A DNA stretch of 64,000 nt from Lysinibacillus sp. FSL W8-0992 (GCF_038008685.1 NZ_JBBOZQ010000001.1:2046001-2110000), one strand, 5' to 3'; shown: positions 1 to 9,122, numbered from the stretch's first letter. Numbers and translations: made by a program. Notes: generated by a model not told the origin, from the letters alone.

Positions 1-6
1 ATGAAT

Positions 7-38
7 ATCCTGTTGCCTTAATGGCGACAGGATTTTTT
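7..38 (+). terminator. Rho-independent terminator of a gene left of the window
   Basis: Arms ATCCTGTTGCC and GGCGACAGGAT (one G-U pair) flank a 5-nt loop and are followed by a T run. It would end a transcript entering from outside the window. Confidence 0.75.
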
Positions 39-48
39 CTTTTTATTA

Positions 49-70
49 GTGCCAGGCACACAAACAATTT
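49..70. repeat. Short interspersed motif (CCAGGCAC + CAAACAATT)
   Basis: The palindromic core GTGCCAGGCAC is followed by a CAAACAATT tail. The same layout recurs at 248-269 and, diverged, at 44831-44852; core-only copies lie at 34391-34404 and 16774-16790. All are intergenic. Confidence 0.6.
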
Positions 71-97
71 TGAAATTTTCAGTAGGGTTATCCAAGT

Positions 98-209
98 AAA
101 AATCCACGAAGACTCCTGCGGGAACGCACAAAACGTAAGACGCAACAAACCACGCGACAGCGAGGGTTGTGGCTTACGTGTGTGCCCGCGGAAAGCGAAG
201 TGGATTTTT
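98..209 (+). repeat. Large hairpin repeat, copy 1
   Basis: The outer arms AAAAATCCAC (98-107) and GTGGATTTTT (200-209) are perfectly complementary. They enclose a GC-rich core beginning GACTCCTGCGGGAACGCAC and ending TGTGCCCGCGGAAAGCG. The same core occurs at 7673-7800 and 49803-49929 with different but still complementary outer arms. It has no convincing coding content. Confidence 0.8.
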
Positions 210-247
210 CAATTTAGAAGCCGCCATTATGTAGGTATCCATGCTAA

Positions 248-340
248 GTACCAGGCACTCAAACAATTTCCGTGCTAGTCAGACTCCTGTGTGCCCGCGA
301 AAAGCGTCCGCACGCAACAGAAATCACCGGCAGTATTTTT
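248..340. repeat. Short motif followed by a collapsed hairpin-repeat remnant
   Basis: A CCAGGCACTCAAACAATT motif (250-268) is followed by GACTCCTG fused directly to TGTGCCCGCG and an AAAGCG tail. This looks like the large hairpin repeat with its middle deleted. The rest of 1-438 holds only the terminator and copy 1. Confidence 0.55.
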
Positions 341-438
341 TCTTTGTCTATAGTCTGAGTTTACTTTATGAAATTATTTTGAATCTTTTTAAAAGCTATA
401 CCGTATACAATAGTACTAAGCAAAAGGGAGGAACAGAC

Positions 439-1446
439 ATGAGTGTGAAAAAGACACTAATGATGGTGGGACTTGGGATATTCGGCATTGTAGCACTTAT
501 CGCTGTATTTACTTCGTGGTACACAGTCGATGAATCGGAGCAAGCTGTTGTTATAACATTTGGTCGTGCTGATGAGATGGTCACAAATCCAGGCTTACAT
601 TTTAAATTACCTTGGCCCGTACAATCAGTTGAGATTTTATCGAGAGAAACATTCAGTTTACAGTTTGGTTATAAGCAAAATAAAGAAGGCGAATTGGAAG
701 CCTTTGATGCAGAAACGAAAATGATTACAGGTGATGAATATATTGTTCTAACAGATCTTGTTGTTCAATGGAAAATTACAGATCCTCGTAAGTACTTATT
801 TAATGCACAAAATCCAGAAGAAATTTTACATAGCGCTACATCAAGCGCGATTCGCTCCATAATTGGTAGTTCGACTATTGATGCTGCGCTAACAGATGGA
901 AAAGCAGATATTGAAGCAAAAACAAGAGAATTGCTTGTTTCACTCATAGACAAATATGATATTGGAATTGGTGTATTAGGTGTTAAATTGCAGGATGTAG
1001 AATTACCGAATGCAGAGGTACGTGCAGCATTTACAGCCGTAACAGACGCACGTGAGACAAAAAATACAAAAACGAATGAAGCTCAAAAATACAAAAACCA
1101 ACGAATTAGTGAAGCGAATGGTGAAAAAGATGCGATTATTTCAAAAGCAAATGGTGCAAAAACAGCACGTATTGAACAAGCACATGGGGATGTAGCAGTT
1201 TTCAATAAAATGTATGAGCAATACAAAGGTAATCAACAAATTACACGCGAACGTTTAATTTTAGAAACTCTTGAAAATGTGTTACCTAAGGCACAAATTT
1301 ATATTATGAATGATGATGGTAGTACGATGAAGTATTTACCACTACAGGCGTTACAACCAACTATACAACAACAAGCACCAACACAACAACAAGCACAAAC
1401 AGAGCAACAATCATCGCCAGAGAAAAAAGAAGGGAGCGGTAATTAA
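439..1446 (+). CDS. hflK: HflK-like SPFH membrane protein (FtsH modulator)
   Basis: 335 aa. One N-terminal membrane segment (about residues 6-27) is followed by an SPFH/band-7 domain (SEQAVVITFGR, PGLHFKLPWP) and an Ala/Glu/Lys-rich helical region. The C-terminal tail is rich in Gln (about residues 305-325). HflK with HflC forms a membrane complex that holds and modulates FtsH in characterised bacteria. The ATG at 439 is chosen because GGGAGG lies 7 nt upstream; an in-frame extension back to 241 would run through repeat DNA. The stop overlaps the next start by one base (TAATG), so the pair is probably translationally coupled. Confidence 0.85.
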   Translation: MSVKKTLMMVGLGIFGIVALIAVFTSWYTVDESEQAVVITFGRADEMVTNPGLHFKLPWPVQSVEILSRETFSLQFGYKQNKEGELEAFDAETKMITGDEYIVLTDLVVQWKITDPRKYLFNAQNPEEILHSATSSAIRSIIGSSTIDAALTDGKADIEAKTRELLVSLIDKYDIGIGVLGVKLQDVELPNAEVRAAFTAVTDARETKNTKTNEAQKYKNQRISEANGEKDAIISKANGAKTARIEQAHGDVAVFNKMYEQYKGNQQITRERLILETLENVLPKAQIYIMNDDGSTMKYLPLQALQPTIQQQAPTQQQAQTEQQSSPEKKEGSGN

Positions 1447-2447
1447 TGGACCAGAAAAATAAAGATCTTGAAAAATTTCTAAGTTTTTTATCGGGGAAAT
1501 CAAAAAATACTGCTTCTAGTGATGGAGACAAGGTAATTAAGATGTCAAAAAAGGGCCCATTAAATCCTAAAAAGTACATTTCTCTTGTTGTAACATTAAC
1601 GATTGTTTTTGCTGTTGCGGTTATTCTCTTTGCTAATGTGTATATTGTAAAAGAATCTGAATATGCAGTAGTTCGACAGTTCGGTGAAGTTGTAAAGTTT
1701 GAACGTGATCCAGGCTTGAAAATGAAGGTGCCTTTTATTCAAACCGTGACAACACTTCCGAAAAATCAATTAACTTATAATATTTCAGAGGAAGAAATTA
1801 ATACAAAGGATAAAAAACGTATCATAATTGATAACTATGCTGTGTGGCGTATTACAGATCCGAAAGCGCTTATCTCCAATGCTGGAACGCTAACGAAGGC
1901 GGAATCTAGGATGGCGGAGTTTATTTATTCGGTTATTCGAACAGAGCTTGGTCAACTAAAATACGATGAAATCATTAATGATGAAAACTCTTCACGAGGC
2001 AGTTTAAATGACCGTGTGACAGCACGTGTGAATGAACTATTACTAAACGATAAGTACGGTATTGAAGTAGTAGATGTGCGCATTCGTCGAACAGACTTGC
2101 CAGCAGAAAACGAGCAGTCTGTATTTACGCGCATGGTTTCTGAACGTCAATCTACTGCACAGCTATATTTATCAGAAGGTGATGCGGATAAACGCCGTAT
2201 TGAAGCACAAACAGATAGAGAAGTGCAAGAAATGCTAGCAACAGCCAACAAAGAAGCGGCATTGATTCAAGCGGAAGGAGAAGCGGAGGCAGCGAAAATT
2301 TACAATGGCTCATTTTCGAAAGATCCTGAATTTTATTCACTATACCGCACATTAGAATCATATAAGAAAACAGTTGGTGAAGATACGGTCATCATATTGC
2401 CTTCAACTTCACCATATGCAAAACTATTATCAGGCTATATAGAATAA
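1446..2447 (+). CDS. hflC: HflC-like SPFH membrane protein
   Basis: 333 aa. A charged N-terminal stretch of about 40 residues precedes one membrane segment (about 43-62). An SPFH domain follows (SEYAVVRQFGEV, DPGLKMKVPF), then a long helical stalk ending near residue 333. It overlaps hflK by one base and is its expected partner. The roughly 40-residue cytoplasmic extension before the membrane segment is longer than in typical proteobacterial HflC. Family identity is clear. Binding to FtsH is inferred from the family, not visible here. Confidence 0.85.
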   Translation: MDQKNKDLEKFLSFLSGKSKNTASSDGDKVIKMSKKGPLNPKKYISLVVTLTIVFAVAVILFANVYIVKESEYAVVRQFGEVVKFERDPGLKMKVPFIQTVTTLPKNQLTYNISEEEINTKDKKRIIIDNYAVWRITDPKALISNAGTLTKAESRMAEFIYSVIRTELGQLKYDEIINDENSSRGSLNDRVTARVNELLLNDKYGIEVVDVRIRRTDLPAENEQSVFTRMVSERQSTAQLYLSEGDADKRRIEAQTDREVQEMLATANKEAALIQAEGEAEAAKIYNGSFSKDPEFYSLYRTLESYKKTVGEDTVIILPSTSPYAKLLSGYIE

Positions 2448-2489
2448 TATTGTAATCCTTGCAGGGGTTTAATACATTAGTTGATGGTA

Positions 2490-2530
2490 GTGGAGGTGGT
2501 GACCCTTGCGGAAAGCACCCCCATAGTAGA
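2490..2530. repeat. Degenerate fragment of the hairpin-repeat family
   Basis: GTGGAGGTGGTGACCC is followed by TTGCGGAAAGCACCCCC. It resembles the outer ends of the large repeat with the interior missing. Weak similarity only. Confidence 0.35.
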
Positions 2531-2546
2531 CTTCAACTGTTAGCAA

Positions 2547-2586
2547 AAAAAGTGTTAGATTGACGGCCGTCATTCTAACACTTTTT
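2547..2586. terminator. Near-perfect 40-nt palindrome, likely terminator
   Basis: Arms AAAAAGTGTTAGA and TCTAACACTTTTT (13 bp) surround an inner palindrome TGACGGCCGTCA. A single T-T mismatch on each side is the only break in the 40-nt symmetry. An A tract before and a T tract after make it usable in both directions. Confidence 0.75.
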
Positions 2587-2718
2587 CTCTTTTGTTCCGT
2601 TTAAAGTTTCTAGCACCAAAACAAAGAAAATAATGCAAACAAATAATTGGTGGTGTTATAGATTGCTATTTTCTGATAAAATGATGATGTTTAGAAATGA
2701 CAAATGGGGGTAATAGCT

Positions 2719-3150
2719 GTGAAATTATATTTTAGCACGTGGCTCCAAAATTTAGGGATTGCTTGTAGTATTGCATCGCTTTTTACACTTTTCTTCCGTA
2801 TAACTGATTTTGCATGGGTGACGAAAAGTGTTTATTATATTCCGGTATTTTTTGTAATTTTGTTTTTATTAAGTTTAGTCATTGCAGAGGATGTACGAAA
2901 AGTTTTCAAAAAAATGTTCTGGTACGAGAAACGTAAAGAAAAACGTCCAATATGGCAAGTTGGAATTGGCTTTATTTTCTTCTTATCACAAATCGGTGTG
3001 ATTATGGTATTCAGTACAGGGCTAACACATTTAACGCTAGGTGGAATGCCTTTATTTTTCGTTATTGCTTTTATGAATGCCTTCATTATGACAGTTATTT
3101 ATGAGGAAATATTCCACCGTAAAGAAAGAGTTAATAATGTAAGTCAATAA
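2719..3150 (+). CDS. Small integral membrane protein, unknown function
   Basis: About 143 aa, not recognised. Four hydrophobic segments are visible (about residues 10-28, 40-60, 80-103, 107-127) separated by a basic loop KKMFWYEKRKEKRP, so the loop between TM2 and TM3 is probably cytoplasmic. The GTG at 2719 is preferred: GGGGG sits 8 nt before it, whereas the ATG at 2704 overlaps that ribosome-binding sequence. It is a single gene with its own terminator, between hflC and polA. Confidence 0.65.
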   Translation: MKLYFSTWLQNLGIACSIASLFTLFFRITDFAWVTKSVYYIPVFFVILFLLSLVIAEDVRKVFKKMFWYEKRKEKRPIWQVGIGFIFFLSQIGVIMVFSTGLTHLTLGGMPLFFVIAFMNAFIMTVIYEEIFHRKERVNNVSQ

Positions 3151-3160
3151 TAGTAGGTGA

Positions 3161-3190
3161 GTCGATTGCAATTTGCAATTGACTTTTTTT
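3161..3190 (+). terminator. Terminator after the small membrane gene
   Basis: GTCGATTG and CAATTGAC pair (one G-U) and are followed by seven Ts. Confidence 0.7.
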
Positions 3191-3346
3191 ATGGATTTAG
3201 CAGAAATACACATGAATTTTTTATCTGATATGCGTCCTATGATTGGTAAAAAGTTTACTTTCCCGATAAAGTAGAGGAAAGAGCATTTTCAAACATACGT
3301 TTTCGTTTTACAATTAAAAGAACGACGACTTCAGGAGGATAATAAA

Positions 3347-5974
3347 ATGACTAAGGAAAAATTACTATTACTAGACGGTAATAGTTTAGCTTACCGTGCA
3401 TTTTTTGCGTTGCCATTACTAACGAATGATAGCGGTATTCATACGAATGCTGTGTACGGCTTTACAACAATGTTGCAAAGAATTTTAGAGGAAGAGCAAC
3501 CGACGAAGATGCTCGTTGCTTTTGATGCAGGTAAAACGACGTTCCGTCACGATACATTTACAGAATATAAAGGTGGCCGCCAAAAAACGCCACCAGAACT
3601 ATCAGAGCAGTTTCCTTATATTCGTAAACTTATCGATGCTTATGGGATTAAGCGTTATGAACTTGAAATGTACGAAGCCGACGATATTATAGGAACATTA
3701 GCGAAAGAAGCTGCAGAACAGGATATGGAAGTAATTATCGTGTCAGGAGATCGCGACCTTACCCAGCTGGCAACAGAGAAGGTAACAGTGTACATTACGA
3801 AAAAAGGTATTACTGAAATTGAAAAAAATACGCCTGCATTTATTGAAGAAAAGTATGGTTTAACACCTCTTCAAATTATAGATATGAAGGGTCTCATGGG
3901 GGACGCTTCAGATAATATTCCTGGGGTACCTGGTGTTGGAGAAAAGACAGCTGTTAAATTGCTAAAAGAGCATGGTTCAGTTGAGGCATTATATGAAGCA
4001 ATGGATACGCTAAAAGCTTCAAAGATGAAAGAAAAGCTAGTTGCAAATGAAGAACAGGCACTTATGAGTAAAAAGCTTGCTACAATTTTTACAGAGGCGC
4101 CAATTGAAGTAACTTTTAATGACCTTGCTTACAGTGGGCCAAATGAAGAAGAGTTAATTAGTGTGTGGCAAGAGCTTGGCTTCAAATCACTACTTGAAAA
4201 AAGTGATTTTTCTGTGGAAGAAGAACAACGTGCTCCATTTGACTATGACATTATGCAAGAGGTAAAGCCAGAGCAATTAAAGGATGTCATGGCGATACAT
4301 TTAGAGTTAGAGGACGAGCATTATCATACTTGTCAGCAGTTAGGTATCGCATTAACTGATGGTACTGATACGTTTTATGTGCCATTCGATGTGGTCACTA
4401 CATCAGATGAACTTCGTCGTTGGCTAGAGGATGCAACTAAAACTAAATATATTTCAGATACGAAGGCAGCACAGGCAGCTTTGAAACGAGTAGGCATTCA
4501 TTTAGCAGGTGTCGAGTTTGACCTATTGCTAGCTTCTTATATCAATAATCCGGCACTTAGCGGTGATGATGTGGCTACACTAGCAAAAGACCTTGGATAT
4601 CGTGAAGTGCAAGCTAATGAGGCAGTCTATGGAAAAGGAGCAAAACGTGCTATTCCTGCTATCGAAATTTTAGCTGAACATGCCAGTCGAAAAGTGTTTG
4701 CTGTGTGGGAATTACAACCTAAGCTAGAGGCATTGCTAAAGGAAAATGAACAGTTTGACTTGTATAAAAACCTAGAACTACCATTGGCTTCGATTTTAAG
4801 CGAGATGGAAAGCGAAGGCATCACAGTGAATCGTTCAACACTTGAAACGATGGGGCAAGAGTTGAGTAATAAGCTAGTCGTTATAGAGCAGGAAATTTAT
4901 GCTGAAGCAGGAGAAGCGTTTAATATTAATTCACCAAAGCAGTTAGGCGTGATACTTTTCGATAAGCTTGGGTTGCCAGTCATTAAAAAAACGAAAACTG
5001 GTTATTCCACAGCGGCTGATGTGTTGGAAAAATTAAAGCCTGAACATGCCATTATCGAGCATATTTTATTGTACCGTCAGCTTGGTAAGTTACAATCTAC
5101 TTACATTGAAGGTTTGCTAAAAGAAATTCATGAAGCGGACAGTAAAGTGCATACACGCTTCCAGCAAGCACTAACGTCAACGGGACGTCTAAGTTCAACA
5201 GATCCTAATCTACAAAATATTCCTATACGCTTAGAGGAAGGTCGTAAAATACGTCAGGCATTTGTGCCATCACAAGAAGATTGGATTCTTTTCTCCGCTG
5301 ACTATTCACAAATCGAATTACGTGTCTTAGCGCATATGTCTGATGATAAAAACTTAGTGGAAGCTTTCCGCGAAGGCATGGATGTTCATACACGTACAGC
5401 TATGGATGTTTTCCATGTTACTGCAGAAGAAGTTGATAGCAATATGCGTAGGGCTGCTAAAGCAGTTAACTTTGGGATTGTTTATGGAATTAGTGACTAT
5501 GGTTTATCACAAAATTTAGATATTACACGTAAGGAAGCAGCTATTTTTATTGAGAAATATTTTGCCAGCTTCCCAGGTGTTAAAAAATATATGGATGAAA
5601 TTGTACAAGATGCGAAGTTTAATGGTTATGTCACAACGTTATTAAATCGCCGTCGTTATTTACCGGATATTACAAGTTCGAATTTCAATTTACGTAGTTT
5701 TGCGGAGCGTACAGCGATGAATACACCGATTCAAGGAAGTGCTGCAGACATTATTAAAAAAGCCATGATAGATATGGATGCACGCTTGAAAAAGGAAAAC
5801 ATGAAAGCAAAGCTTCTTCTACAGGTACACGATGAATTAATTTTTGAAGCACCTAGAGAAGAAATTGCATTACTAGAAAAAATCGTGCCAGAAGTAATGG
5901 AAAATGCCATTGAACTAAATGTTCCGTTGAAAGTGGACTTTGACTTTGGGGCAACATGGTACGATGCAAAGTAA
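3347..5974 (+). CDS. polA: DNA polymerase I
   Basis: 875 aa, normal family length. The 5'-nuclease domain (about 1-290) carries LLLDGNSLAYRAFF, YEADDIIG, SGDRDLTQL and the helix-hairpin-helix GVPGVGEKTA. The 3'-5' exonuclease-like domain (about 310-470) appears inactive: the place of the usual DxE metal site reads AIHLELEDEH. The polymerase domain has motif A (DYSQIELRVLAHMS, near 652), motif B (RRAAKAVNFGIVYG, near 701) and motif C (VHDE, near 827). It fills gaps in repair and removes Okazaki primers. AGGAGG lies 8 nt before the ATG. mutM and coaE follow closely, suggesting one operon. Confidence 0.97.
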   Translation: MTKEKLLLLDGNSLAYRAFFALPLLTNDSGIHTNAVYGFTTMLQRILEEEQPTKMLVAFDAGKTTFRHDTFTEYKGGRQKTPPELSEQFPYIRKLIDAYGIKRYELEMYEADDIIGTLAKEAAEQDMEVIIVSGDRDLTQLATEKVTVYITKKGITEIEKNTPAFIEEKYGLTPLQIIDMKGLMGDASDNIPGVPGVGEKTAVKLLKEHGSVEALYEAMDTLKASKMKEKLVANEEQALMSKKLATIFTEAPIEVTFNDLAYSGPNEEELISVWQELGFKSLLEKSDFSVEEEQRAPFDYDIMQEVKPEQLKDVMAIHLELEDEHYHTCQQLGIALTDGTDTFYVPFDVVTTSDELRRWLEDATKTKYISDTKAAQAALKRVGIHLAGVEFDLLLASYINNPALSGDDVATLAKDLGYREVQANEAVYGKGAKRAIPAIEILAEHASRKVFAVWELQPKLEALLKENEQFDLYKNLELPLASILSEMESEGITVNRSTLETMGQELSNKLVVIEQEIYAEAGEAFNINSPKQLGVILFDKLGLPVIKKTKTGYSTAADVLEKLKPEHAIIEHILLYRQLGKLQSTYIEGLLKEIHEADSKVHTRFQQALTSTGRLSSTDPNLQNIPIRLEEGRKIRQAFVPSQEDWILFSADYSQIELRVLAHMSDDKNLVEAFREGMDVHTRTAMDVFHVTAEEVDSNMRRAAKAVNFGIVYGISDYGLSQNLDITRKEAAIFIEKYFASFPGVKKYMDEIVQDAKFNGYVTTLLNRRRYLPDITSSNFNLRSFAERTAMNTPIQGSAADIIKKAMIDMDARLKKENMKAKLLLQVHDELIFEAPREEIALLEKIVPEVMENAIELNVPLKVDFDFGATWYDAK

Positions 5975-5986
5975 GGAGGGGTTACA

Positions 5987-6859
5987 ATGCCTGAATTACC
6001 AGAGGTAGAAGGTGTCGTACAGGCATTAAAGCCAGAAATTGAAGGTCGCACAATAAAGCAGGTACAGCTTTCAGAAGTTATTCGCTTTTCTTATGATGAA
6101 GGAAAGCAATGTATAGTGAAGCAAGCTGAGCCGGATGCATTTGAGATGGCATTATCTCAAATGAAGATTACGAAAATTGAGCGTCGTGCAAAATATATAT
6201 TTTTTCATTTGATGAAAGAGGAATTGTCCTATGTTTTGGTCAGTCATTTAGGCATGACAGGTGCATGGTTTATTGTGGACACTCCTGAAGATATCAATGA
6301 GGAAAAATTTAAAAAGCATATTCATGCGACTTTTCAAATGGCTGACGGCGGCTATTTAATATACTCTGATATTCGTCGTTTTGGTGAGCTGCGGTTTTTA
6401 ACGAAAATAGAAGATCATGCACCACTAACAAAAATGGCGCCTGAACCGTTTGATGAGGCTGCGAGCGATTATTTTATAGCTAAATCATTGCTACCGAAAT
6501 ATGAGAAAAAGTCTGTTAAAGAAGTTATTATGGACGGACAAGTTATCTCGGGCTGTGGCAATATATATGCCACAGAGGCGCTGTTTGCACAAAAAATTCA
6601 CCCTGCCCGCAAAATGAACCGCATAAGTGAAAAGCGTAAACGTGCACTTTTTGATGCAATTGTTGCCGTTCTGCGTCAAAGCATTGAAGCAGGAGGTTCG
6701 ACAATTTCGGATTATCGAAATATTAACGGTGAAGCAGGGAGCATGCAAAACCGATTACAAATGTATGGAAAGAAAATATGCCCGGTGTGTGGTACAGAGA
6801 CGAGTCAAATGACAATTGGTGGACGTACATCTGTATTTTGTCCAAATTGTCAACATTAA
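5987..6859 (+). CDS. mutM: Formamidopyrimidine-DNA glycosylase (Fpg)
   Basis: 290 aa. The N-terminus MPELPEVE supplies the catalytic Pro2 and Glu3, and RRAKYIFF contains the conserved lysine. The H2TH region includes GCGNIYATEALF. A C-terminal zinc finger has CPVC and CPNC pairs. The enzyme removes 8-oxoguanine and formamidopyrimidines by glycosylase/AP-lyase chemistry. It starts 12 nt after polA with AAGGAGG, and this polA-mutM order is shared with Bacillus. Confidence 0.96.
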   Translation: MPELPEVEGVVQALKPEIEGRTIKQVQLSEVIRFSYDEGKQCIVKQAEPDAFEMALSQMKITKIERRAKYIFFHLMKEELSYVLVSHLGMTGAWFIVDTPEDINEEKFKKHIHATFQMADGGYLIYSDIRRFGELRFLTKIEDHAPLTKMAPEPFDEAASDYFIAKSLLPKYEKKSVKEVIMDGQVISGCGNIYATEALFAQKIHPARKMNRISEKRKRALFDAIVAVLRQSIEAGGSTISDYRNINGEAGSMQNRLQMYGKKICPVCGTETSQMTIGGRTSVFCPNCQH

Positions 6860-6872
6860 AGGGGAATTAAAT

Positions 6873-7466
6873 ATGATTATCGGACTAACAGGAAGTATTG
6901 CGAGTGGCAAAAGTACAGTCGCAAAAATGATGACAGCACTTGGTTTACCGATTGTCGATGCAGATGTTGTTGCACGTGATGTGGTAAAACCAGGAACGGA
7001 AACGTTAGCACTCATTGTTCAAAATTTTGGCGAAGATATTTTGCTTGATGACGGCAATCTAAATCGTCCAAAGCTTGGGGATATTATTTTCCATGAGCCT
7101 GCGAAACGAAAAATTTTAAATGATATTATGCATCCTGCTATTCGTCAGGAAATGCTCCATCAACGTGATGCATATTTAGAGGCAGGACAAAAACATGTCG
7201 TGATGGATATTCCATTACTGTTCGAAAGCAAATTGCAGCATTTTGTTGAGCGCATACTTGTAGTTTCAGTTAGCGAAGAGGTGCAGCTTCGACGATTAAT
7301 GGAGCGCAATCAATTATCAAAAGAAGATGCGCTAGCACGCATGCATTCGCAGTTACCGATGTCTGTGAAAGAAAAAAGTGCACATGCTGTCATTTATAAC
7401 AATGAAAATTTACAGCAAACAGAAGAGCAGTTAATTAAGATTCTTACTCATTGGGGCGTACTTTAG
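6873..7466 (+). CDS. coaE: Dephospho-CoA kinase
   Basis: 197 aa. The P-loop GLTGSIASGKST lies at residues 4-15, followed by the family motifs DADVVARDVV and DIPLLFES. It phosphorylates dephospho-CoA, the last step of CoA synthesis. The ATG at 6873 is chosen because AAAGGGG lies just upstream and translation then begins with the expected MIIGLTG; an in-frame ATG at 6816 would overlap mutM by 44 nt. It is probably the last gene of the polA-mutM-coaE operon, given the terminator that follows. Confidence 0.95.
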   Translation: MIIGLTGSIASGKSTVAKMMTALGLPIVDADVVARDVVKPGTETLALIVQNFGEDILLDDGNLNRPKLGDIIFHEPAKRKILNDIMHPAIRQEMLHQRDAYLEAGQKHVVMDIPLLFESKLQHFVERILVVSVSEEVQLRRLMERNQLSKEDALARMHSQLPMSVKEKSAHAVIYNNENLQQTEEQLIKILTHWGVL

Positions 7467-7495
7467 AAAAGTGCGGGGATAATAGTACTGTCAAA

Positions 7496-7530
7496 GGCAT
7501 CAAGAAGTTTACTCTTGATGTCTCTTTTTA
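7496..7530 (+). terminator. Terminator of the polA-mutM-coaE unit
   Basis: Arms GGCATCAAGA and TCTTGATGTC are followed by a T-rich tract. Its sequence is related to the pheT terminator at 49743-49789, and both are followed by a hairpin repeat. Confidence 0.8.
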
Positions 7531-7672
7531 TTTTTTTAGTCTTTTTAGAATTGAAATGTCATTCAAATACCCAATTGAACATCCTATTTGATCAAATCCC
7601 CTTTATAAAGATGTTTTTCATATCTGAATAATCGTTTTTTTAAGTTAGCAAAACACGATTTACGTTGTTTAG

Positions 7673-7800
7673 TTGATTGGAGCGGAGGGCAGGCGACTCC
7701 TGCGGGAACGCACAAAACGTAAGACGCAACAGACCGCGCGTAGCGAGGGTTGCGGCTTACGGTGTGCCCGCGGAAAGCGCCTGCCCAGAGCGGAAATCAA
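7673..7800 (+). repeat. Large hairpin repeat, copy 2
   Basis: It begins TTGATTGGAGCGGAG and ends GAGCGGAAATCAA. The outer arms GGGCAGGCG (7687-7695) and CGCCTGCCC (7778-7786) pair 9/9. The core GACTCCTGCGGGAACGCAC and GTGTGCCCGCGGAAAGCG match copy 1 closely. Most of the 7467-8049 gap is this repeat, the terminator before it and the gapB promoter after it. Confidence 0.85.
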
Positions 7801-7973
7801 CGGTAATAGCCAAATGCATTCTTTTGCGCAGCGATAATTGCTGCGCATTTTTTTGCTTTTATGCGAAATAATAAGGATGAAGTACTGAATTTTTTCATTT
7901 CTACAAAGGTTCTATTTTTCAGAAAATAAGAACTTTTTTATTATGGATATATAATGTTCATCTTTTTTAAAAT

Positions 7974-7984
7974 TGTGTTATACT
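7974..7984 (+). promoter_or_regulatory. Candidate CcpN operator for gapB
   Basis: TGTGTTATACT fits the CcpN consensus TRTGHYATAYW as I recall it from B. subtilis, where CcpN represses gapB and pckA on glycolytic carbon. It lies just upstream of the -35 region of the candidate promoter. Only one good copy is visible, whereas B. subtilis uses two. Confidence 0.55.
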
Positions 7985-7986
7985 AA

Positions 7987-8015
7987 TTAGCATAAAGCAT
8001 CATAAAGTATATAAT
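7987..8015 (+). promoter_or_regulatory. Candidate sigma-A promoter of gapB
   Basis: TTAGCA (weak -35), a 17-nt spacer, then a perfect TATAAT at 8010-8015. The short leader then reaches the AGGAGG site at about 8037. Confidence 0.5.
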
Positions 8016-8049
8016 GAATATGAGTATGCACTCACAGGAGGATTTTATA

Positions 8050-9072
8050 ATGACAGTCTCAGTTGCTATTAACGGTTTCGGACGTATCGGACGTATGGTA
8101 TTCCGCCAAGCGATCGTACAGGAAGGTTTAAATATTGTTGCAATTAATGCAAGCTACCCAGCAGAAACGTTAGCACATTTGATTAAGTATGACACAAATC
8201 ACGGAACATTCGAAGGTACGATTGAACCAGCGGGCGATGCTTTAATTGTAAATGGTAAACATGTCCAAATTATTAGCGAACGTGATCCATTAAAATTACC
8301 ATGGGCTACAATGGGTGTAGATATTGTAATTGAAGCAACTGGTAAATTCAATGATCGTGAGAAAGCAGCTATGCATCTTGAAGCAGGCGCAAAAAAAGTT
8401 ATCTTAACAGCACCAGGTAAAAACGAGGATGTTACAATTGTTTTAGGTGTAAACGATGAAAAGCTTGATGTTGAAAAACATGACGTAATTTCAAATGCTT
8501 CTTGTACAACAAACTGCTTAGCACCAGTAGCAAAAGTGTTAAATGATACATTTGGTATCGAAAGCGGTTTAATGACAACAGTTCACGCATATACAAATGA
8601 CCAAAAAAACTTAGATAATCCACATAAAGATTTACGTCGTGCGCGCGGTTGTGCACAATCTATTATTCCAACTTCAACAGGTGCTGCAAAAGCATTAAAA
8701 TTAGTGTTACCTGAATTGGAAGGTAAAATTCACGGTATGGCACTTCGTGTTCCAACACCAAATGTATCATTAGTAGACCTTGTTGTAGATTTAAATACTG
8801 ATGTTACAGTAGATTCTGTCAATGCTGCATTTGTGAAAGCTGCAACTGAGGGGCCAATGAAAGGCATTTTAAACTTCTCAATCGAGCCGCTTGTATCTAT
8901 TGATTACAACACAACAACTTTCTCATCAACAGTTGATGGACTTTCCACAATGGTAATGGGAAATCGTAAAGTGAAAGTACTTGCTTGGTACGACAACGAG
9001 TGGGGCTATTCTGCACGTGTTGTAGACCTAGTGAAAAAAGTTGCAAAAGCATTAGAAACAGTTAGCGCTTAA
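8050..9072 (+). CDS. gapB: Glyceraldehyde-3-phosphate dehydrogenase, GapB (gluconeogenic) type
   Basis: 340 aa. It has the Rossmann start AINGFGRIGR, the active-site SNASCTTNCLAP (Cys near 153) and the C-terminal WYDNEWGYS. The cofactor loop reads INASYPAETLAHL, like B. subtilis GapB, rather than the Asp-containing loop of glycolytic GapA; this points to NADP preference and gluconeogenic use (family knowledge). Its place after coaE and before nrdR also matches B. subtilis gapB. The ATG at 8050 follows AGGAGG by 8 nt; the upstream in-frame ATGs lack such a site. A CcpN-like box supports repression during glycolysis. Confidence 0.92.
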   Translation: MTVSVAINGFGRIGRMVFRQAIVQEGLNIVAINASYPAETLAHLIKYDTNHGTFEGTIEPAGDALIVNGKHVQIISERDPLKLPWATMGVDIVIEATGKFNDREKAAMHLEAGAKKVILTAPGKNEDVTIVLGVNDEKLDVEKHDVISNASCTTNCLAPVAKVLNDTFGIESGLMTTVHAYTNDQKNLDNPHKDLRRARGCAQSIIPTSTGAAKALKLVLPELEGKIHGMALRVPTPNVSLVDLVVDLNTDVTVDSVNAAFVKAATEGPMKGILNFSIEPLVSIDYNTTTFSSTVDGLSTMVMGNRKVKVLAWYDNEWGYSARVVDLVKKVAKALETVSA

Positions 9073-9081
9073 TGAAGTCTT

Positions 9082-9122
9082 AGCACATTGAAATCTTAAT
9101 GGTTTCAATGTGCTTTTTTTTA
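9082..9122 (+). terminator. gapB terminator
   Basis: A perfect 12-bp stem AGCACATTGAAA / TTTCAATGTGCT is followed by nine Ts. Confidence 0.9.

Noticed and set aside
241..438. N-terminal extension of hflK
   Set aside because: It crosses a collapsed repeat, has no ribosome site, and the ATG at 439 follows GGGAGG.
7677..7871. ORF across the hairpin repeat (similar ones at 21-278 and 49806-50234)
   Set aside because: These arise from the repeat sequence, have no ribosome-binding site, and the copies do not share a conserved frame beyond the DNA repeat.
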